From: Solimicrobium sp043758755 | GTDB lineage: Bacteria; Pseudomonadota; Gammaproteobacteria; Burkholderiales; Burkholderiaceae_D | DNA length: 64,000 bases | Assembly (NCBI GenBank): GCA_043758755.1 | Contig: JAYVMW010000059.1 | Coordinates: 1 to 64,000 of the forward strand | Direction: 5' to 3' | Shown: piece by piece, positions 43,842-51,669 of the stretch | Layout of the letters: each line of letters begins with the position of its first letter | Numbering within the stretch: the stretch's first letter is position 1 | Position numbers and translations under genes: made by a program | Notes under the pieces: generated by a model | What the model saw: the letters and a program-made list of their open reading frames with translations, nothing else | What the model was told of the DNA's origin: nothing | The model's database searches: none

Positions 43842-44675
43842 ATGCAAAAAATATTCCGCAAAATTGTTCCCGCGCTGATGGTGGCTTCCTGTTTTTTGGC
43901 GGAGCACAGCGCGCTGGCACAAGACCATGCAATGAAGATGAAAACGCCTGGTGTACTGTCAGTGGCCGTGTATAACGATTTCGCACCGTTCTCCGATCAT
44001 AACGCCGGTATCGATATCGATATAGCCAAGGCACTGGCGGCCAAACTGGGACTGCAGCTGACTCTGCTGCCGTTCCCGGCGGGCGACGATGTCAACGACG
44101 ATTTGCGCAACATGGTCTGGAAGGGTCATTACCTTGGTTATGGTCCGGCCGATGTCATGCTGCATGTCCCGGTAGAGCCTGCACTGATTGCGCACAACGA
44201 CAAGGTGGTTATTTTTTCACCCTATCTGCGTGAGTCGGTGCACCTGGTGCGCGACCTGTCCAAAATGCCGACCTACAGCAATCTCGATTCACTGACTGGT
44301 CTGAAAATCGGCGTTGATAAAGCCTCGATCGGCGCGGTGCTGTTGCTCGGTGCCCAGGACGGAAAATTTCGCGAAGATGTCAAAATTTACGCCTCGGCTA
44401 CCGAAGCGTTGGAAAAGCTGAAAGCCGGTGAAGTGGCCGGTGTGATCGCCAACGAAGCAGAGATCGAATCGGTTCTGAAACAGGACGCGCGTTTTCAGAT
44501 GGGCGATATCAGTTTTCCGATGTTGCCGCGCAATGGCTGGATAGTCGGCATGGCGGTCAAGAAAGAAAATGCCGAGCTCAGAGAAGCGTTGGCAGCAGCC
44601 ACGGCTGAACTGATTGCTTCCGGCGAAATGGCCAGGATATTTGCCAGTCATGATGTGAAGATGGTACAGCCCTGA
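43842..44675 (+). CDS. quinoprotein dehydrogenase-associated solute-binding protein
   Basis: This periplasmic protein of about 277 residues starts at ATG 43842; an in-frame GTG at 43830 is possible. It has a signal peptide (MVASCFLAEHSALAQ) and a bacterial SBP_3-like fold: LSVAVYNDFAPFSDHNAGID, DIAKALAAKLGLQLTLLPFP, then SLTGLKIGVDKASIG. The family is TIGR03871, found beside PQQ alcohol dehydrogenases, related to MxaJ/XoxJ. No permease or ATPase is near, so it is unlikely to feed an ABC transporter. In XoxJ-like proteins a role in activating the dehydrogenase has been proposed; the same is inferred here. Confidence 0.9.
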   Translation: MQKIFRKIVPALMVASCFLAEHSALAQDHAMKMKTPGVLSVAVYNDFAPFSDHNAGIDIDIAKALAAKLGLQLTLLPFPAGDDVNDDLRNMVWKGHYLGYGPADVMLHVPVEPALIAHNDKVVIFSPYLRESVHLVRDLSKMPTYSNLDSLTGLKIGVDKASIGAVLLLGAQDGKFREDVKIYASATEALEKLKAGEVAGVIANEAEIESVLKQDARFQMGDISFPMLPRNGWIVGMAVKKENAELREALAAATAELIASGEMARIFASHDVKMVQP

Positions 44676-44705
44676 TTCATTGACAACTGGTTTGAGTTTT
44701 ATTTG

Positions 44706-44735
44706 CGGCACGATTTGATCGTGCCGTTTTTTTTT
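44706..44735 (+). terminator. rho-independent terminator of pedF operon
   Basis: A 9-bp stem, CGGCACGAT (44706-44714) and ATCGTGCCG (44718-44726), is followed by a run of nine T. It lies 30 bases past the stop of the binding-protein gene. Confidence 0.9.
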
Positions 44736-44777
44736 CGGCTGGTGATTGCTGCCTGCAGCGCAGACCAGGCACCATTA

Positions 44778-44846
44778 GTAGGGTGCAATAAAACATTGCA
44801 CCATCAACAGCACAGGTAGAAATGGCGCAATGTTATTGCACCCTAC
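44778..44846. repeat. palindromic repeat element (MITE/REP-like)
   Basis: GTAGGGTGCAATAAAACATTGC (44778-44799, two parts: GTAGGGTGCAATAA and AACATTGC) is inverted at 44827-44846 as GCAATGTTATTGCACCCTAC, differing by a 2-base indel. The pair lies between the pedF terminator and the dehydrogenase terminator, in no gene. It looks like a small mobile or REP-type hairpin element. Confidence 0.65.
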
Positions 44847-44887
44847 GGTTCTGAGCATAATTTAAATACCCGACAGAAAACAGGAAC

Positions 44888-44917
44888 AAAAAAAAGCTGC
44901 CGGTAAAAACCGGCAGC
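44888..44917 (-). terminator. rho-independent terminator of PQQ dehydrogenase gene
   Basis: The stem GCTGCCGGT / ACCGGCAGC (44896-44904, 44909-44917) has a 4-nt loop and is followed on the minus strand by eight T. Confidence 0.9.
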
Positions 44918-44960
44918 CAATCTACCACCTTGGAAAAAACTACTGCGTTACATCACGTGC

Positions 44961-46709
44961 TTATTTCGCAAACAGTTTGAACACCCAAACAGAACCACCT
45001 TGCTCAAGCATGTTGACTTTGCTGGCCACTTCGCCACCCCACAATGGAACCGCTCCACCCCAACCGGAAACGACAGCGATGTACTGTGTATCGCCCTCTT
45101 TCCATGTTACTGGCGGAGCGACAATGCCTGAACCAGTCTGGAATTTCCACAATTCTTTACCGGTTTTTGCATCCACTGCTTTCAGGAAGCCTTCAGGTGT
45201 ACCGTAAAATACCAGGTTACCCGCAGTGGTCATCACACCACCCCACAAAGGAGCGTTGTTTTTGATTTCCCAGACGATTTTTCCAGTTTTAGGATCCATC
45301 GCGCGCATCGCACCGATGTAATCTTTATTGATAGGATGAATCGTGAAACCCGCACCTAAATATGCGCCACCTTTGTGATAGCTGACTGGCTCATTCCAGA
45401 TGTCCATGCCCCATTCATTGGCTGGTACATAGAACAGTTTGGTCTCTGGGTTATACGCCATCGGCATCTGATTTTTTGCACCCAGGAAGGCTGGTGCTGC
45501 ATAAACGGTAGCACCTTTTTTACCATCTTCACCCTTGGTTGGATCGCCAGGACGGCCTGCCTCGATATAGTTAGGACGACCGGTTTTCAGATCGATGCTG
45601 GTGGCCCAGGTGATTTTTTTCACGAACGGGAAAGCATTTTCCAATTTACCGGTGTTGGCATCGATAACGTAGAAGAAACCATTCCGGTCAGCTTTGGCAC
45701 CGAAGCGCTTGCCATTCATGTCGAAGGTGACGAATTCATTCACACCGTCATAATCCCAACCATCGTGCGGAGTAGTCTGATAGCTCCATTTGATCTGGCC
45801 GGAATCCACATCCAGTGCCACGGTAGAAGCTGTGTACAGATTGTCGCCAGGACGTAAATGGCTGTTCCATGGTGCAGGATTACCTGTGCCGAAATAAGCC
45901 AGGCCAGTCGTTGCATCAAAAGTACCGCCGAGCCAGGTTGCGCCGCCGCCGGTTTTCCACAAATCACCAGGCCAGGTTTTATTGGTCACGCCGGTAATGC
46001 CGTTTTCAGTAGCATTGCCGTCTTTGTCGTACTTGTAACCCATGTGACCTTCGATCATTGGGCGTACCCAGACTAACTGACCGGTCATTGGATTGCGCGC
46101 TTCAACACGACCGACCGCACCGAATTCACCACCGGACACACCGGTCAACAACAGACCTTTGGCAATCAAAGGCGCTGCTGACATGGAGTAGCCGGCTGCG
46201 TAGTCGTCCACTTTTTCTTTCCAGACGATTTTGCCGGTATCCTGATCCAACGCCACCAGTTGTGCATCGAGCGTGCCAAAAATAACCAGGTTGCCGTACA
46301 GCGCAGCACCGCGGTTGACCACGTCACAGCAAGGCATGATGCCGTCAGGTAAACGGTGTTCATATTTCCAGATCTTGTTGCCAGTTTTCAGGTCCACCGC
46401 AAAAATGCGTGAATAGGATCCGGTTACAAACATCTTGCCGTTATAAATCAATGGCTGTGATTCCTGTCCGCGCTGCTTTTCGCCGCCAAAGGAAAACGAC
46501 CAGACCGGTACGAGCTTGTTGACAGTCTTGTCATTGATCTGTGTCAGTGATGAGTAGCGTTGTCCCTGTGTACCCATTCCCCAACTTAATACACTGTCGG
46601 TTGTTTTGGCACTGTTCGTAAGCATTGCGTCAGTAACGCCTTCGGCCTGCACTGAGCAGGTCGCGCCAAGCACCATACTGAATACGACGCCGGTTAATTT
46701 CTTTTGCAT
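44961..46709 (-). CDS. PQQ-dependent alcohol dehydrogenase, predicted lanthanide type
   Basis: This 582-residue periplasmic quinoprotein has a signal peptide (to about residue 22) and an eight-bladed propeller with repeated W-docking motifs (LKTGNKIWKYE, QDTGKIVWKEK, DSGQIKWSYQ, PKTGKIVWEI, AKTGKELWKFQ). The vicinal disulfide Cys127-Cys128, E195 (SGGEFG), N277 and catalytic D319 are present. D321 two positions on (WDYDG) is the extra Asp of lanthanide enzymes such as XoxF and PedH; calcium enzymes have Ala/Ser there. It oxidises alcohols and passes electrons to cytochrome c. GGGGGAT precedes the ATG, with a perfect sigma-54 promoter upstream. There is no fused cytochrome domain. Confidence 0.93.
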   Translation of the reverse strand: MQKKLTGVVFSMVLGATCSVQAEGVTDAMLTNSAKTTDSVLSWGMGTQGQRYSSLTQINDKTVNKLVPVWSFSFGGEKQRGQESQPLIYNGKMFVTGSYSRIFAVDLKTGNKIWKYEHRLPDGIMPCCDVVNRGAALYGNLVIFGTLDAQLVALDQDTGKIVWKEKVDDYAAGYSMSAAPLIAKGLLLTGVSGGEFGAVGRVEARNPMTGQLVWVRPMIEGHMGYKYDKDGNATENGITGVTNKTWPGDLWKTGGGATWLGGTFDATTGLAYFGTGNPAPWNSHLRPGDNLYTASTVALDVDSGQIKWSYQTTPHDGWDYDGVNEFVTFDMNGKRFGAKADRNGFFYVIDANTGKLENAFPFVKKITWATSIDLKTGRPNYIEAGRPGDPTKGEDGKKGATVYAAPAFLGAKNQMPMAYNPETKLFYVPANEWGMDIWNEPVSYHKGGAYLGAGFTIHPINKDYIGAMRAMDPKTGKIVWEIKNNAPLWGGVMTTAGNLVFYGTPEGFLKAVDAKTGKELWKFQTGSGIVAPPVTWKEGDTQYIAVVSGWGGAVPLWGGEVASKVNMLEQGGSVWVFKLFAK

Positions 46710-46876
46710 GTCATCCCCCAGATTAATTATCTATGTAACTACCGAATTGCACTTATCGTGCAACAATTTATAAATCAGCCTGCCGGTTTTCAGCGGCAAA
46801 CTGACATTTTCATTAGAATCCAATCGACCGTGAATTAATCAAACCCGGCCATGTGTAACTACTGCATAATCAATGT

Positions 46877-46892
46877 AGCAATCACTGTGCCA
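46877..46892 (-). promoter_or_regulatory. sigma-54 promoter of PQQ dehydrogenase gene
   Basis: TGGCACAGTGATTGCT on the minus strand matches TGGCAC-N5-TTGCW exactly. The predicted leader is about 157 bases. The TGGCACAG half is duplicated 13 bases further upstream. Confidence 0.7.
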
Positions 46893-46967
46893 GCTACTGT
46901 GCCAGCTGATGCAGTACGCAATACCGGTTGCAGGAACACCAAACTGCTGCAAATTGGCTCAATCCAC

Positions 46968-46984
46968 TGTTCATATTTGGTACA
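46968..46984. promoter_or_regulatory. activator-binding dyad, dehydrogenase / beta-propeller region
   Basis: TGTTCATATTTGGTACA fits the 5-N7-5 dyad. It lies 86 bp upstream of the dehydrogenase -24 element and 48 bp upstream of the divergent beta-propeller gene's -24 element. Confidence 0.55.
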
Positions 46985-47022
46985 GAGAACAGCTGGTTCG
47001 GATCAGCAGTCCTTCAATCCAG

Positions 47023-47038
47023 CGGCATGCTTATTGCT
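47023..47038 (+). promoter_or_regulatory. sigma-54 promoter of beta-propeller gene
   Basis: CGGCATGCTTATTGCT keeps the invariant GG and GC dinucleotides with 10-bp spacing and the full TTGCT. The predicted leader is about 30 bases. Confidence 0.55.
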
Positions 47039-47079
47039 CTTGCCATTTCAGTCCGACCCAACATAAAAAAGGAAAAACC

Positions 47080-48060
47080 ATGTCACTCTGCCACCTGACC
47101 CAAATGCCAGAAAAATTCAAGGGACTCAAGCTGCACATTATTGCGGCCAGTCTGTTGCTGTCTGGCGTGGCGCAAGCCAGCCCGTTTGCGTATGTGCCCA
47201 ACGAAAAGTCCGGCACCATCTCGATCATCGATTGCGCTGTTGATAAAGTCATTGCTGTGATGCCGGCCGGAACCAAGCCGCGTGGGCTGGCGGTCAGCCC
47301 CGACGGAAAAACTCTGTATGTCAGTGACCAGCCCGCCAATGCACTGGTGGTGATTGATTTGGCCAGCAGGGCGGTGGTGGGCTCGATTGCGCTGGGCGAG
47401 TCGCCTGAAGGTGTAGGTGTATCACCGACCGGAAAATGGATCGTGGCCGCCAGTGAAATCAGTAACGCCGTGAGTTTTGTTTCACCGGTGACACGTAAAA
47501 AGGAATTCAGCATCAAGACAGCAGGCAAGAATCCGGAACATGCCGAATTTTCTCCGGATGGACGCTGGCTGTATGTGAGTGCCGAAGAAGCCGATTCGCT
47601 CGATATTATCGATGTGCAAAAACGTGAAGAGGTTGCCACCGTCAAACTTGGCCTGCGCCCGCGCGGCATTGCCTTTACACCGGATGGCAAAACCGCGTAT
47701 GTCGCCAGTGAACTGGCCAGCACGATTTACGCTGTGGATGTGGCTAGTAAGACTGTCGTCGCGCAGATCAAAGGCGGCAATTTTTCCAATGGCGTGACCA
47801 TCGCGCCTGACGGAAAACATATCTATATTTCTAACGGCAAGGATGGCACGGTGTCGGTGATCGAGCAAGCCAGCAACAGCATTGTTGCTACCGTTCCGGT
47901 GGGAAAACGCCCGTGGAATATGGCCATTACGCCGGATGGGAAAAAACTGTATGTGGCCAATGGCCGTTCCAACTCGGTATCTGTTATCGATACCGTTTCG
48001 AATACAGTCAGTGCTGAAATCAGCGTAGGTGAATTACCCTGGGGTGTCGTGATACGCTGA
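47080..48060 (+). CDS. PQQ-catabolism-associated YVTN beta-propeller protein
   Basis: ATG 47080 has an AAAAAAGGAAAAA site; the open frame upstream is not protein-like. The protein is about 326 residues with a signal peptide (IIAASLLLSGVAQA). About seven YVTN-type blades follow, each with PDGKTLYVSD-, SPTGKWIVAAS- or TPDGKKLYVAN-like strands. It matches the TIGR03866 beta-propeller family that accompanies PQQ-dependent alcohol oxidation. It is secreted to the periplasm; the role is unknown. Divergent from the dehydrogenase gene, with its own sigma-54 promoter and a shared enhancer dyad. Confidence 0.9.
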   Translation: MSLCHLTQMPEKFKGLKLHIIAASLLLSGVAQASPFAYVPNEKSGTISIIDCAVDKVIAVMPAGTKPRGLAVSPDGKTLYVSDQPANALVVIDLASRAVVGSIALGESPEGVGVSPTGKWIVAASEISNAVSFVSPVTRKKEFSIKTAGKNPEHAEFSPDGRWLYVSAEEADSLDIIDVQKREEVATVKLGLRPRGIAFTPDGKTAYVASELASTIYAVDVASKTVVAQIKGGNFSNGVTIAPDGKHIYISNGKDGTVSVIEQASNSIVATVPVGKRPWNMAITPDGKKLYVANGRSNSVSVIDTVSNTVSAEISVGELPWGVVIR

Positions 48061-48095
48061 AAAAAAGCAGTCAGTCAAGCTGGTTGACTGACTGC
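48061..48095 (-). terminator. terminator between beta-propeller and porin genes
   Basis: A 12-bp perfect stem pairs GCAGTCAGTCAA (48067-48078) with TTGACTGACTGC (48084-48095). Six T follow on the minus strand, so it terminates the porin transcript. It may also stop the convergent beta-propeller transcript. Confidence 0.88.
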
Positions 48096-48125
48096 CGTGC
48101 CGCTCAGATTTCTTTAATTGCGCAA

Positions 48126-49232
48126 TCAGAACCCGTGCACGATACCAAAGGCAAAGTTGGTTGCGGTATTGGCGTCACCAAGGGTAACGGCATAACCCTG
48201 GAACATTTGTGCCGACGCAGACTTGTTGTAGTCAGCCACCATGCCGTACAGGTAAGTATGTTTGGACAAGTCATACTTGGCCTTGAAGCTGATAATTTCT
48301 GGCGTGGTATTGGCAAACTTGTCATCAAAGTGTTCAAAGTTTAAACCCACTGTCAACACTGGTGAAACATGATAGGCAGCGCCTGCTTCAAATGCGGTCG
48401 TGTTAATTGTGGAGTCAGACGATTTGTAGTCATGGTATTGACCAGCCAGATCGATATCACCAATTGAATACTTGGCACCAAACAATGCCTGATTGTAGTT
48501 GTTGGTTTGAGTTGCAGTCGCACTGCGGCTGTTCTGTGTTTCATAACCTGCTGACAGACCCACGCCGGCGATGCTGCCTGTTATCACACCTGAATAGAGA
48601 GCGTTGGCTGATGTGCTGCCTGCAATACCGCCAAGTGCATACATGAACTTGCCTGTAAAGCCGCTGAATTCAGGTGTTGTATAGGTAACTGCATTACTGA
48701 TACGTGATGAATCGATCGTGGCGTTTGAGTTAGTGCCGGACGTAGTCGCAGGCACTGTCGTTGCACGATCACCGCCACCATAGGCCAATAAGCCATTGAC
48801 AGCCAATGAGTTGGCATGCGTTGGCATGACACCATTCACAAAGGACTGCATAAACAGCAAATCAATTTGACGACCCAATTCCAATGAGCCGGCCGAACCG
48901 GAAATAGTGACGCTGGCGTAACGGTCAAATAAGCCATTGCCAGAATTGGTGCCGGTCATCGCATCCAGGCTGCCCTGCATGTTAAAGCCGACTTTCATTC
49001 CACTGCCTAAATCTTCAGAACCGGTAATGCCGTACATCGACGGGAAATAGTTACCGCCGGCATTGTCCATGGTTGTCAGGGATTTGCCGCCAGAGTTATT
49101 GGTTGAGAATACGCCGGCGTCAATAAAACCATACATGGTTACCTGGTCTGCATACGCTGAACCTGTCACACCTGCAATTGCGCTCAGTACCAAAGCGGCT
49201 AATAAAGTTTTTTTTGTTTGAAAAGTATTCAT
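48126..49232 (-). CDS. Gram-negative general porin
   Basis: ATG 49232 has an AGGGAGACC site and starts the signal peptide (TLLAALVLSAIAGVTGSAYA). The mature protein begins DQVTMYGFIDAGVFSTNNSG, a typical betaproteobacterial porin start, continues with SMYGITGSEDLGSGMKVGFNMQGS and SLELGRQIDLLFM, and ends in FGIVHGF with the terminal Phe. It is a trimeric 16-strand type, about 368 residues. A sigma-54 promoter places it in the PQQ island regulon, so it probably admits the alcohol substrate or cofactor. Divergent from the NosR-like gene. Confidence 0.92.
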   Translation of the reverse strand: MNTFQTKKTLLAALVLSAIAGVTGSAYADQVTMYGFIDAGVFSTNNSGGKSLTTMDNAGGNYFPSMYGITGSEDLGSGMKVGFNMQGSLDAMTGTNSGNGLFDRYASVTISGSAGSLELGRQIDLLFMQSFVNGVMPTHANSLAVNGLLAYGGGDRATTVPATTSGTNSNATIDSSRISNAVTYTTPEFSGFTGKFMYALGGIAGSTSANALYSGVITGSIAGVGLSAGYETQNSRSATATQTNNYNQALFGAKYSIGDIDLAGQYHDYKSSDSTINTTAFEAGAAYHVSPVLTVGLNFEHFDDKFANTTPEIISFKAKYDLSKHTYLYGMVADYNKSASAQMFQGYAVTLGDANTATNFAFGIVHGF

Positions 49233-49284
49233 TGAGGTCTCCCTGTTAAATTTAATTGATTTGTTTTTACAACACTGCCACTTC

Positions 49285-49300
49285 AGCAAAATGCGTGCCC
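49285..49300 (-). promoter_or_regulatory. sigma-54 promoter of porin gene
   Basis: GGGCACGCATTTTGCT on the minus strand matches GGCACG-N4-TTGCT; only the leading T is changed. The leader is about 42 bases. Confidence 0.75.
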
Positions 49301-49391
49301 GTTTATGACAAACCCTTGTCTGTCATAGGTAAATCGAACTTAAATGCGCACAAAATCGGGCTGCTGCGGTTTGCGCAAGAAACTTTGGACC

Positions 49392-49408
49392 TGTTCGGTT
49401 TCGTAACA
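49392..49408. promoter_or_regulatory. activator-binding dyad, porin / NosR-like region
   Basis: TGTTCGGTTTCGTAACA fits the 5-N7-5 dyad with one changed base. It is 101 bp upstream of the porin -24 element and 73 bp upstream of the NosR-like one. Confidence 0.5.
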
Positions 49409-49471
49409 ACTAATCTGAAAACTGATCAAAAACAGAGCACTTTTGAAATGCGCGGTTCATTTTTGGTTACG

Positions 49472-49487
49472 TGGCATGCAATTTGCG
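49472..49487 (+). promoter_or_regulatory. sigma-54 promoter of NosR-like/apbE operon
   Basis: TGGCATGCAATTTGCG matches TGGCAYG-N4-TTGC. The predicted start is about 44 bases before the ATG at 49543. Confidence 0.75.
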
Positions 49488-49542
49488 TAAATGGAAACAA
49501 AATTGAGAATTACAAACACATCTCATCCAAGGAACCACGTCC

Positions 49543-51666
49543 ATGTCGGCCCAGAAATTACGCAGCATCCTGCTCATGGCAGTCACGCTTACCCTGTTCG
49601 CACATCTGCCCGCATGTCTGGCCGGCGTGCTGAGTAAAGCGGATCTGATTGCGCGCTTTCCCAGCCCCTATATAGTGGGCGACCAGGATACCGAGATGCT
49701 GGTGTGGCCCATTTTCAAACAGAACGCCACAGAAAACGAACTGGTCGGCTACGTTTTTGAGACCATCGACATGGCGCCGATCCCCGGCTTTTCCGGCGTG
49801 CCGATTAATCTGCTCATCGCCATGGACCCCAAAGGCAGCTTTATTGATGTCAAAGTGCTCTCGCAGCACGAGCCGGTGTTTGTCGATGGTCTGGGCGAAG
49901 CGCCGCTGTTTCAGTTTGTCAGCCAGTATCAGCATCTGTCGATTAACCAGAATATAAAAATTGGCGCGCGTCGGGACAGCCTGGGCGCCAACAACAATGC
50001 CCACGTTGTCATTGACGGCGTGACCAAAGCCACGGCCTCGGTGCGTATCATCAACCAGAGCATCCTGGGGGCCGCTCTGAAAGTGGCGCGCAAAAAACTG
50101 GGTTTCGCACAGACCCGCGACCCTGACCTGATCGCGTCCGTCAAGACCACACTGGTTGAACAGCACAGCATGCAGGAGCTGTTGGATTCCGGTCTGGTGC
50201 AACATGTTGTGGTGCGCAACAAGGACGTTGAAAAGCTGTTTGCCGGTACCGATGGCGCCGGTCTTGATGAAATTGCCCGCCAACATCCTGACGATATTTT
50301 TATTGATCTGTATCTGGCTTATGTCTCCATTCCCAGCATCGGCAGCAATCTGTTGCGCGCGGAAAGCTGGCGTCGGTTGCAGAACCGTCTCGAACCCGGT
50401 GATTTTGCGCTGCTGCTGATGTCGTCGGGCCGTTACAGCATCACCGGTGACGACTTTGTGCGCGGCTCGGTACCGAACCGGCTGCTGTTAAAACAGGACG
50501 GGCTGCCGATTGAGCTGCGCGACCTTGATATGGATTTAAAACTTCCAGCCAATACCGTGTTTTCAGACGAGCTCGGCAATTCATTGAGCGCGTTCCGGAT
50601 TATCCGCCAGGCCGGACTGGACCCGTCGCAACCACTGACGGTCGAGCTGCCCATCACGCGCAGCAAAGGTGTGGTCTATCCGGAAAAATTTACCCAGTCG
50701 GTAAACCTTGCGATGAGCTTGCCTGCGCGCTTTTATATTGCGGCCGAACCGGACAGCAAATCCTGGCAGGGAATCTGGCGCGCACGCCGGGTTGATCTGG
50801 CCATCCTGCTGGCTGGCCTGGTTGTGCTGAGTGTCGCGCTGATCAGGCAAAAACAGTTGACCGCCAATGCCACCAGATTTATCTGGATACGGCGCACCTT
50901 CCTGGTGTATACGGTGCTGTTTATCGGTTGGTATGCGCAGGGTCAGCTTTCGATCGTCAACATCACCGGCATGCTGCAGGCGCTGCTGGCGCATCGCAAT
51001 CTGGCATTCTTTCTGTACGATCCGATGACCGTGGTGTTATGGGTGTATACCGTAGCAGCACTGCTGGTCTGGGGACGTGGCACGTTCTGCGGCTGGCTGT
51101 GTCCGTTTGGCGCGTTGCAGGAATTTACCGGCAAAGTTGCCACTGCGTTGCGTGTGCCACAACTGCGGCTGCATACCAGAATGGATGCCAGGCTGAAGTG
51201 GCTGAAATACGTGTTGCTCGCGCTGATCCTGCTGAGTGTGTTTTCTGTCAAAGGCCATACTGATGCGCTCATCGAAATCGAACCGTTTAAAACGGCGATT
51301 ACACTCAACTTCGTGCGCTCTTGGCCCTACCTGGTTTATGCGATCGGCCTGCTGTTAATCAGCACTTTCAGCTACAAATTTTTTTGCCGCTATCTTTGTC
51401 CGTTCGGTGCCACACTGGCCGTGCTGGGCTATGTGCGTATCTTTAACTGGATCCCGCGCAGGAAAGAATGCGGCACACCGTGCCAGACCTGCCGGCACCG
51501 CTGCGATTATCAGGCCATTGAGCCGAGTGGCAAAATTGATTACAACGAATGTTTTCAGTGTATGGATTGCGTCGTCATCCATGCCAGCGAGGACCTGTGC
51601 GCACCGCTGATGCTGGATAAAAAACGCCGTACTGTCATTCCGATTTCACTCACTGTCCAAGGATAA
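49543..51666 (+). CDS. NosR/NirI-like flavin and Fe-S membrane protein
   Basis: This 707-residue protein has a signal sequence and a periplasmic FMN-binding domain (about 60-180) with a flavinylation motif D158-G-V-T-K-A-T164. About five or six membrane helices span from 420 to 610. Two CxxxCP-type motifs (CGWLCPFGALQEF, CRYLCPFGATLAVLG) and a Cys-rich cytoplasmic ferredoxin-like end (CGTPCQTCRHRCDY, CFQCMDC) follow. This is the NosR/NirI architecture, which moves electrons across the membrane. No nos genes are here; the partner is ApbE four bases downstream. Given the sigma-54 promoter, it probably links the alcohol-oxidation system to the quinone or reductant pool. Confidence 0.88.
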   Translation: MSAQKLRSILLMAVTLTLFAHLPACLAGVLSKADLIARFPSPYIVGDQDTEMLVWPIFKQNATENELVGYVFETIDMAPIPGFSGVPINLLIAMDPKGSFIDVKVLSQHEPVFVDGLGEAPLFQFVSQYQHLSINQNIKIGARRDSLGANNNAHVVIDGVTKATASVRIINQSILGAALKVARKKLGFAQTRDPDLIASVKTTLVEQHSMQELLDSGLVQHVVVRNKDVEKLFAGTDGAGLDEIARQHPDDIFIDLYLAYVSIPSIGSNLLRAESWRRLQNRLEPGDFALLLMSSGRYSITGDDFVRGSVPNRLLLKQDGLPIELRDLDMDLKLPANTVFSDELGNSLSAFRIIRQAGLDPSQPLTVELPITRSKGVVYPEKFTQSVNLAMSLPARFYIAAEPDSKSWQGIWRARRVDLAILLAGLVVLSVALIRQKQLTANATRFIWIRRTFLVYTVLFIGWYAQGQLSIVNITGMLQALLAHRNLAFFLYDPMTVVLWVYTVAALLVWGRGTFCGWLCPFGALQEFTGKVATALRVPQLRLHTRMDARLKWLKYVLLALILLSVFSVKGHTDALIEIEPFKTAITLNFVRSWPYLVYAIGLLLISTFSYKFFCRYLCPFGATLAVLGYVRIFNWIPRRKECGTPCQTCRHRCDYQAIEPSGKIDYNECFQCMDCVVIHASEDLCAPLMLDKKRRTVIPISLTVQG

Positions 51667-51669
51667 TTT

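Noticed and set aside
43842..44675. Treating the binding protein as part of an ABC importer
   Set aside because: No permease or ATPase gene nearby; the quinoprotein-associated family fits better.
46747..46763. TTGCACGATAAGTGCA as the sigma-54 promoter of the PQQ dehydrogenase
   Set aside because: It breaks both the invariant GG (-24) and the TTGC element; the exact match at 46877-46892 is better, though the nearer site would give a shorter leader.
49543..51666. Calling this gene a true nosR regulator of nitrous oxide reductase
   Set aside because: No nos genes are adjacent; the context is alcohol oxidation, so only 'NosR-like' is justified.
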